A stretch of 64,000 nucleotides of DNA from DATKPE01 sp035524335 (lineage in GTDB: Bacteria > Bacteroidota > Ignavibacteria > UBA10030 > SZUA-254): assembly GCA_035524335.1 (NCBI GenBank), contig DATKPE010000028.1, forward strand, positions 1 to 64,000. Direction: 5' to 3'. Shown piece after piece: positions 59,206-64,000 of the stretch. The notes beneath the pieces are model-generated. The model did not search any database and was not told where the DNA came from. It saw only the letters and a list, made by a program, of their open reading frames with translations. How positions within the stretch are numbered: the first letter of the stretch is position 1; every line of letters begins with the position of its first letter. The position numbers were made by a program, and so were the translations under genes.

Positions 59206-59988
59206 TCATTTGCCCATGAATTTCGGTTTTCGTTTCTCGATAAATGCCGACGTACCCTCGTGAAAATCTCCGGTGCCGCAGCACTCACCGAACAGACCGG
59301 CCTCGACGGCGAGACCGTCGGTCAGCGGCGTCTCGAGGCTTGCATTGACCGCCTTGATCGCCATCCGGACCGCGAGCTGACCCTTGCCGAGAATGGTCGA
59401 AAGCATGGACGTCGCGGTCGTAAGAAGCTCGCCGGCGGGGACAACCGCGTTGACGAGCCCAATGCGGAGCGCTTCCTGTGCTCCTATTTGCGTCCCGGTC
59501 AGGATGATTTCCATCGCCTTGCCGACGCCGACAAGACGCGCAAGCCGCTGGGTTCCTCCATAGCCCGGAATGATGCCGAGGCTCACTTCGGGCTGGCCGA
59601 ACTTCGCATGCTCCGCCGCGATCCGCAGAGTGCAGGCAAGCGCGAGTTCACACCCCCCGCCGAGCGCGTACCCGTTCACGGCGGCGATCACCGGCTTTCC
59701 GAGATGCTGGATGAGGTCGAAGATCGCCTGCCCCTCGGCGGCGAACTGTTTTCCGGTGGCCGGGGTGAGTCCGGTGAGTTCACCGATATCGGTGCCGGCG
59801 ACGAACGCCTTGTCACCCGCCCCGGTCAGGATGACGCCATCCACGGCTTCATCCGTTTTCAGGGAGATGAAGAGCGAGCGGAGTTCCGTTTTGCACTGCG
59901 CGTTGAGGGCATTCAGCTTGTCCGGGCGGTTGATGGTGACGGTCGCGATCCGGCCCGCGGTGGTGCGGAGGAGAGTCTGGAATGTCAT
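59206..59988 (-). CDS. enoyl-CoA hydratase/crotonase family protein
   Basis: 260 residues, typical crotonase length. Oxyanion-hole regions KAFVAGTDIGEL and AVNGYALGGGCELALAC; the two catalytic Glu positions are in GGCELA and FGQPEVSLGIIPGYGGTQRL. Hydrates short-chain 2-enoyl-CoAs in beta-oxidation or a butyrate-type pathway. No other fatty-acid or butyrate genes are nearby, so the pathway is open. Confidence 0.92.
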   Translation of the reverse strand: MTFQTLLRTTAGRIATVTINRPDKLNALNAQCKTELRSLFISLKTDEAVDGVILTGAGDKAFVAGTDIGELTGLTPATGKQFAAEGQAIFDLIQHLGKPVIAAVNGYALGGGCELALACTLRIAAEHAKFGQPEVSLGIIPGYGGTQRLARLVGVGKAMEIILTGTQIGAQEALRIGLVNAVVPAGELLTTATSMLSTILGKGQLAVRMAIKAVNASLETPLTDGLAVEAGLFGECCGTGDFHEGTSAFIEKRKPKFMGK

Positions 59989-60018
59989 GAATATACCGTG
60001 TGTTGTTCGTGAATGAAA

Positions 60019-60033
60019 CCGGCCGTCGGCCGG
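60019..60033 (-). terminator. possible weak terminator after rmlA
   Basis: 7-bp arms CCGGCCG/CGGCCGG around one base (60019-60033), directly after the rmlA stop and followed on the minus strand by TTTCATT. The tight centre and short T-run make it weak. Confidence 0.35.
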
Positions 60034-60034
60034 A

Positions 60035-61099
60035 TTATGCGACTTCCACCCTCGACTGGTCCCCGATCATGAACCGGTGGACGAGCGGTTTGCCGTTTGC
60101 TTCGACGATTTCGACGTCGTTGCCCAGAATGCTCCCTTCGATGCGGAGACGGACGTCGGTGATTCTGCAATCCCGCAGAACGATGCTGTATTCCACCTCC
60201 GAGTTTTTGATGACCGTTCCGTTGCCGATTGAGGTGAACGGTCCGACATAGCTGTTCTCGATGACGGCATGCTCGCCGATGATTGCCGGACCGCGGACGA
60301 CGCTGTTCACGATCGTCGCGCTTTCGGCCAGGATCACCTTGCCGGCGACGGTCGATTGCCGGTCCGCGGAACCCCGGACGTCTGCGCTGATGCTATCGAG
60401 GACCAGCCTGTTCGCTTCCAGGAGGTCGGAGGGTTTTCCGGTATCCTTCCACCATCCGGTGATTTCGCTGTATCCCACTTTGAAGCCGTTGGCGATGAGC
60501 CACGAATGCGCATCCGAGATCTCCAGCTCACCCCGTCTGCTCGGCGAGATATTTCTCACCGCCTTGAAGATGGCGGAATTGTAGATGTAGATGCCGGCGA
60601 CGGCGAACTGGCTCCTGGGGCGGGCCGGTTTTTCCTCGACCCGGATGATCCGTCCGTTTTTCAGGACCGGCACCCCGAACCGCTCCGGATCGCGGACCCG
60701 GGCGAGCGTGAGAAAACAATCTGCCCCGCTCCGCTCAAATTCCTCGATGAACCTCCGGACCCCGCCGACCACCATGTTGTCGCCGAGATAAAAAATGAAC
60801 GGATCCTTTTTGATGAACGGCTGGGAGATTTTGACGACGTGCGCCAGTCCGAGCGGCGCCTTCTGCGTAATGTAGGTGATCCGGGCGCCCCACCGTTTTC
60901 CGTTCCCGATCGCCTCGGGTACTTCGGTGCTGTCGGCCGTATGGACGATCCCGATCTCCCGGATTCCTGCATCCACCGCCGCCTCGATCGCATAATGGAG
61001 GATCGGCTTGTTCGCGATCGGAATGAGATGCTTGTTCTGAGTATGGGTAAGAGGCCTGAGCCGTGTGCCCCGGCCGCCGCTGGCGATGAGTGCCTTCAC
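60035..61099 (-). CDS. rmlA: glucose-1-phosphate thymidylyltransferase, long form
   Basis: 354 residues. Nucleotidyltransferase domain: MKALIASGGRGTRLRPLTHT (NTP loop), PLGLAHVVK, FIFYLGDNMVVGG, ITGWWKDTGKPSDLLEAN. The C-terminal ~110 residues are a left-handed beta-helix (VNSVVRGPAIIGEHAVIENS), so this is the RmlA-long type. Makes dTDP-glucose from glucose 1-phosphate and dTTP for dTDP-sugar synthesis. Starts at GTG 61099 with AGGTGA upstream. rmlBCD are not in the window. Confidence 0.92.
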   Translation of the reverse strand: MKALIASGGRGTRLRPLTHTQNKHLIPIANKPILHYAIEAAVDAGIREIGIVHTADSTEVPEAIGNGKRWGARITYITQKAPLGLAHVVKISQPFIKKDPFIFYLGDNMVVGGVRRFIEEFERSGADCFLTLARVRDPERFGVPVLKNGRIIRVEEKPARPRSQFAVAGIYIYNSAIFKAVRNISPSRRGELEISDAHSWLIANGFKVGYSEITGWWKDTGKPSDLLEANRLVLDSISADVRGSADRQSTVAGKVILAESATIVNSVVRGPAIIGEHAVIENSYVGPFTSIGNGTVIKNSEVEYSIVLRDCRITDVRLRIEGSILGNDVEIVEANGKPLVHRFMIGDQSRVEVA

Positions 61100-61108
61100 C
61101 TGTTCACC

Positions 61109-62026
61109 TTATCGATGACGTTTGGGTTGTTGGACGATCCGCTGTCTGAACGCCGACAGGATTTTGTCATATTCCGCCTGTCCGATCCTGCCGTTCTGTT
61201 TTCGTATCCGCGCCACTTCGATGCCGCACATGGCATAGATCGGAAGGAGATGCGGCATCCTGCGCGTGAGCTCGGCAAGGTGCCGGTCGATCGTGACCAG
61301 ATCTCCCCGCACGACCGGTCCGGTGAGTGCATCCGCCGGACCGTCCCGGAGCGCGTGTTCCATCGAAGCGGTCATGAGAGGACCGAACAATTCCGTCCAA
61401 GATACGTACATTTCGGCGGAAATTGCAAGTTCGTGAATCGCGTTGAGCAGGACGACGAAATAATTCGACGCGAAGACCGAGGCGACATGGTACAGCGTCT
61501 TATGCTCCTTGCGGACGATGAGCTGACGGCCGCCGAGCCGTCCGGTCAATTCCCCCGCCCGCTCCGCCGCCTTCTGTTCTCCTTCCGTGCCGAACCATAT
61601 TCCCCGGAAGAGTCCCGCCCGTTTCTGGACCGGCGACGATGCGGGAAAGGTCTGTATCGGATGAACGGAGGCGACAAGCGCGCCCTTTTTCCGGAGGGGC
61701 GCCAGTTCGTCGCTTGTTCGCGCGCCGGAGAGATGAAAGGCGAAAAGATGTTTCCATCGGAGAGATGCGGTCCGTGCGATATCCGAGGCGACGCCGGCGA
61801 TCGCATCGTCGGGGACGGCGATGATGAGGATGTCCGTTTCCCCGGCAACATCCGCGGGCGAGGTCGATACCCGCCGGCATCCGACCTTCCGGGCGAGCTG
61901 TTTCGCGGGGGCGCCGGTCCGGTTCACCAGCGAAGCGACCGGGTAACCCAGCCGGGAAAGGGCGAGGCAGAGCGCCGCACCGGTACTGCCGGTGCCGACG
62001 ACCGATATTTTGGGAAGCCTGGGCAT
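61109..62026 (-). CDS. Rossmann-like/DUF2520 oxidoreductase-family protein
   Basis: 305 residues from ATG 62026. N-terminal NAD(P)-binding fold (KISVVGTGSTGAALCLALSRLG, ILIIAVPDDAIAGVASDI); the C-terminal DUF2520 helical domain has LYHVASVFASNYFVVLLNAI and VRGDLVTIDRHLAEL. Resembles ketopantoate-reductase/6PGDH-like folds; substrate unknown. The open frame is long upstream, but the family begins here. 9 bases before rmlA. Confidence 0.87.
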   Translation of the reverse strand: MPRLPKISVVGTGSTGAALCLALSRLGYPVASLVNRTGAPAKQLARKVGCRRVSTSPADVAGETDILIIAVPDDAIAGVASDIARTASLRWKHLFAFHLSGARTSDELAPLRKKGALVASVHPIQTFPASSPVQKRAGLFRGIWFGTEGEQKAAERAGELTGRLGGRQLIVRKEHKTLYHVASVFASNYFVVLLNAIHELAISAEMYVSWTELFGPLMTASMEHALRDGPADALTGPVVRGDLVTIDRHLAELTRRMPHLLPIYAMCGIEVARIRKQNGRIGQAEYDKILSAFRQRIVQQPKRHR

Positions 62027-62052
62027 GGGGAGAGAATTTCCTGATTCTGCGG

Positions 62053-62892
62053 TTAGGAGGAGGAATGATGAATGACCGCGGAGAGATAGCCGACGACGGA
62101 ACTGTCGTCGCCGGTGACGTCGCCGGAGTGACACCGGTGAAGGATCCGTGTGCGCCGTGCGCCGAGCCGCGCGGCCGCGAGCAGGGTGCTGACGGCCGGT
62201 CCGCCGCCGCACGCCTCTGTCCGTCCGCTTTCGAGATTTCTCATCAGTCTCTCGTAATCACCGTCGGCGATGTCCCGCTCGATGACGGCGTCGAGCCGTC
62301 CGGCTTCATCGGCGGAATGGTAATGGGAAAGATCGCTGCTCGCGATGACGACCGTGTTCGATCCGGAGATGGTGGCGGCGAGCGCCTCGCCAAGGAGAAA
62401 ACACCAGGTCCGGTTCTGATCGCCCATCACAATGGGAAGGATCGCCGGTCGGCCGCCGAGCCGCTGGAGGAACGGAAGATGGACTTCGATCGCGTGCTCT
62501 CTGCGGTGCCCGTTTTCCCCGGGGCGGATGCGGGGCTCCGTGGCGGTGAGCCGGTCCCGGAGCTTCCGGTCGATCGTGAGGGAACCGAGCGGTGTAAGAA
62601 ATTCATCGCCGTCGTAGACAGAGATGCCGTTGAAATATTCCCTGTGACTCGGTGAAATGATGACGACGGTATCGGGCATCCGCGACGCCAGAAGTTTGTA
62701 CCCGTACGCGGCGGTGAGCCCGGAGTAGGGATACCCGGCGTGGGGGAGGATGAAACCGGCGATTCTGCCCTCCGGCGGAACCGGGTCGGCCGCGGCGAGC
62801 AATGTATCGACCATGCTCCGGAGATCCTCGGGGTCCTCCGGATAGAACATTCCGGCAACGGCCGGTTTCCGTATTTTTGCAGTCGCAGTCAT
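62053..62892 (-). CDS. amrB: AmmeMemoRadiSam system protein B (MEMO1 family)
   Basis: 279 residues from ATG 62892. RKPAVAGMFYPEDPEDLRSM, FILPHAGYPYSGLTAAYGYK (metal-type His), VIISPSHREYFNGISVY, REHAIEVHLPFLQRL, VVIASSDLSHYHSADEAG: the MEMO1 fold related to class III extradiol dioxygenases. The start overlaps the amrA stop (ATGA). Works with AmmeMemoRadiSam A and a radical SAM protein (amrS), which is not in the window. Confidence 0.94.
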   Translation of the reverse strand: MTATAKIRKPAVAGMFYPEDPEDLRSMVDTLLAAADPVPPEGRIAGFILPHAGYPYSGLTAAYGYKLLASRMPDTVVIISPSHREYFNGISVYDGDEFLTPLGSLTIDRKLRDRLTATEPRIRPGENGHRREHAIEVHLPFLQRLGGRPAILPIVMGDQNRTWCFLLGEALAATISGSNTVVIASSDLSHYHSADEAGRLDAVIERDIADGDYERLMRNLESGRTEACGGGPAVSTLLAAARLGARRTRILHRCHSGDVTGDDSSVVGYLSAVIHHSSS

Positions 62893-63437
62893 TCGTGCCG
62901 GGCCCTGATGATTTCCGCTGTGAAGGAAAATATTTTTGTGCCGGGGTTTTTCCAGCTGAGCGGGGGGAGACCTGCCTTGCGGCATGTTTCCCGGAGGAAT
63001 GTCTCCCGGTCCCAGTTCCGTTCATCCGCCACCTGAGGAAGGAGGAGGCCGCGGCGGCGCTCCGATTCCACAATCAGCCCGTGAACGCCGATGGTGATGT
63101 CCCCGACGTTGCTTACTTCTGCCGGGGTCGAGAGAACGGATATTTCGATGTCAAGATCGTCCAGCTCGGCCGCCGATACCGGCGGAAACCTCGGATCCTG
63201 GGTAGCGGAACGAACGGCGACCTCCTCGATCGTTTCGGTCAGGCCGAAGGGGGATTCAATGTAACCGATACAGCCGCGGAGTTCGCCGGCGCGGTACAGT
63301 GTGACGAATGCGCCGCGGCGTTCCTGCAGAACCGGATCGGTCTGTGCGGAGACCGGAGAGGAGCGGCCGCCCAGCTTCGCCGCGATGGCATTGCGTGCAA
63401 GTGCGAGGAGATAATCCTGCTGGGTTCTCGTGAACAT
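62889..63437 (-). CDS. amrA: AmmeMemoRadiSam system protein A (AMMECR1 family)
   Basis: 182 residues from ATG 63437; the longer open frame is not AMMECR1-like. RRGAFVTLYRAGELRGCIGYIES (family core LRGCIGY), VRSATQDPRFPPVSAAELDDL, GLLLPQVADERNWDRETFLRETC. Function unproven; the gene pair with MEMO1 is widespread in anaerobes and archaea and is proposed to form a radical-SAM-assisted enzyme system. Divergent from the mutase gene. Confidence 0.94.
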   Translation of the reverse strand: MFTRTQQDYLLALARNAIAAKLGGRSSPVSAQTDPVLQERRGAFVTLYRAGELRGCIGYIESPFGLTETIEEVAVRSATQDPRFPPVSAAELDDLDIEISVLSTPAEVSNVGDITIGVHGLIVESERRRGLLLPQVADERNWDRETFLRETCRKAGLPPLSWKNPGTKIFSFTAEIIRARHE

Positions 63438-63471
63438 GCGATCTCGATTCCGGATCGTGGACGATGGAAAA

Positions 63472-63500
63472 AACTTACGCAAATTCTCTCTGAGATACAA
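63472..63500 (-). promoter_or_regulatory. promoter for amrA-amrB
   Basis: Minus strand: -35 TTGTAT (63500-63495), 17-base spacer, -10 TAAGTT (63477-63472). Leader of about 28 bases. Confidence 0.5.
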
Positions 63501-63539
63501 TACGGCGCGCGGCGAGCCGCGGCGAAAGAGGCGGATTCC

Positions 63540-63568
63540 TTGATTCTCAGCCCCTTCTTTACTACATT
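63540..63568 (+). promoter_or_regulatory. promoter for the mutase gene
   Basis: -35 TTGATT (63540-63545), 17-base spacer, -10 TACATT (63563-63568). Leader of about 23 bases with GGAG at 63584-63587. Confidence 0.5.
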
Positions 63569-63597
63569 TGCTGATCAGAAAACGGAGCATGGACTGA

Positions 63598-64000
63598 ATG
63601 TCGCTGATGGTAACGATATCCGGAGTGAGAGGAATTGTGGGTGAGAGCCTGACCCCCGAAGTGGTGGTGCGGTATACCTCCGCATTTGCGGAGTACTGCA
63701 GGGCCGGAAAAGTGGTCGTCGGGCGGGACGGGCGGGTCAGCGGGAAGATCATCAGTAACCTGGTGACCTCGACGCTTCTCGCGGCCGGATGCGACGTCGT
63801 CTATCTCGGTATTGCGCCGACGCCGACGATCGGCATCGCCGTCGAACAGCTCCACGCGGAGGGAGGCATATCGATCACGGCAAGCCACAACCCGATCGAG
63901 TGGAATGGATTGAAATTCATCGGGAAAAGCGGAATGTTCCTCAACCGGAACGAAAACAGGAAACTCTGGACGCTCGCCGACGCGTCCGGCCGCCGGTATG
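63598..64000 (+). CDS. glmM: phosphoglucosamine/phosphohexose mutase, N-terminal part (runs off the window)
   Basis: 134 codons visible; the gene continues beyond 64000. Starts MSLMVTISGVRGIVGESLTP, the opening of GlmM-type mutases of Bacteroidota. The active-site serine loop is ISITASHNPIEWNGLKFIG and the substrate-region VVVGRDGRVSGK is present. It would interconvert glucosamine 6- and 1-phosphate for UDP-GlcNAc, or other hexose phosphates; which cannot be told from this part. The ATG at 63598 has GGAG 10 bases upstream. A 1-codon mini-ORF (ATG GAC TGA) begins at 63589. Confidence 0.88.
   Translation, partial: MSLMVTISGVRGIVGESLTPEVVVRYTSAFAEYCRAGKVVVGRDGRVSGKIISNLVTSTLLAAGCDVVYLGIAPTPTIGIAVEQLHAEGGISITASHNPIEWNGLKFIGKSGMFLNRNENRKLWTLADASGRRY

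Noticed and set aside
59989..60000. TATATT box directly before the crotonase ATG as a promoter
   Set aside because: It ends one base before the start codon and has no TTG-type -35; transcription would begin inside the gene.
60269..62044. 591-residue forward open frame across rmlA and the DUF2520 gene
   Set aside because: It covers two convincing reverse genes and reads as shadow protein (repeated Arg/Asp/Gly, no family).
1..64000. tRNA/rRNA genes and mobile elements
   Set aside because: Gaps are short; I found no cloverleaf with a GGTTCGA-type loop, no transposase or integrase and no long terminal repeats. A dedicated covariance search was not possible here.

Overview
The window is a GC-rich, gene-dense bacterial chromosome segment, best explained as a Bacteroidota-type (FCB) organism from the Ignavibacteria/Kapabacteria/Chlorobi side. 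The evidence is two proteins with type IX secretion (T9SS) sorting domains of the NYPNPFNP type (13856-15298, 25915-30258), a PorV/PorQ-family outer-membrane protein, a GWxTD-domain protein, the Bacteroidota-style GlmU-like nucleotidyltransferase, a gamma-alpha fused 2-oxoacid:ferredoxin oxidoreductase and several SPOR-domain proteins. Candidate promoters share a TTG-N3 / 17 bp / TA-N2-TT layout rather than the TTTG/TAnnTTTG promoter of core Bacteroidetes. I see no phage, insertion sequence, CRISPR, tRNA or rRNA; this reads as a stable housekeeping backbone.

Layout. 1-2292: a membrane protein, a SPOR protein and rpmE. 2308-8792 (+): GlmU-like protein, rsmB, threonine degradation (tdh-kbl), and Fe-S cluster factors (Mrp/ApbC type and NifU C-terminal type). 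8801-11833 (-): GWxTD protein, pdxA, ftsE. 12104-15298 (+): two secreted surface proteins. 15350-25731 (-): prs, rplY, pth, then rpsF-ssb-rpsR-rplI, ccdA, korA-korB, an NrnA-type DHH phosphoesterase and pepA. 25915-30258 (-): a very large secreted protein with about 14 Ycf48-like repeats. 30579-32014 (+): hydrolase and bioY. 32037-38756 (-): pgsA, pgpA, cinA, thpR, a response regulator, recA, recX and two unlike 3'-5' exonucleases, one fused to a WYL domain. 38856-43396 (-): rpmB, then a MacAB/Lol-like ABC exporter set. 43463-48279: two related multi-membrane glycosyltransferase-like proteins flanking tsaD. 48276-52067: mltG, an Ig-like lipoprotein and two SPOR lipoproteins. 52090-52977 (-): a deoC with an unusual N-terminus. 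53257-61099: PorV/PorQ protein, ZIP transporter, TPR protein, OmpA lipoprotein, glycyl-tRNA synthetase, a small membrane protein, a crotonase and rmlA. 61109-64000: DUF2520 protein, the AmmeMemoRadiSam pair (B, A) and, divergently, the start of a phosphoglucosamine/phosphohexose mutase.

How the genes fit. korAB, mrp/nfu and the threonine pathway point to ferredoxin-linked, probably anaerobic or facultative metabolism. T9SS cargo, the PorV/PorQ protein, OmpA, SPOR proteins, mltG and the ABC exporter make up envelope functions. The most provocative item is the deoxyribose-phosphate aldolase, whose N-terminal helix closely matches bacterial-microcompartment encapsulation peptides and is followed by a Cys/His-rich linker. 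This suggests an aldolase packaged in a sugar-phosphate-type microcompartment whose shell genes would lie elsewhere. Second-tier items are the exonuclease-WYL fusion beside recA-recX, a possible attenuator in front of rpsF, candidate leaderless genes, and a TPR gene with no canonical start codon.
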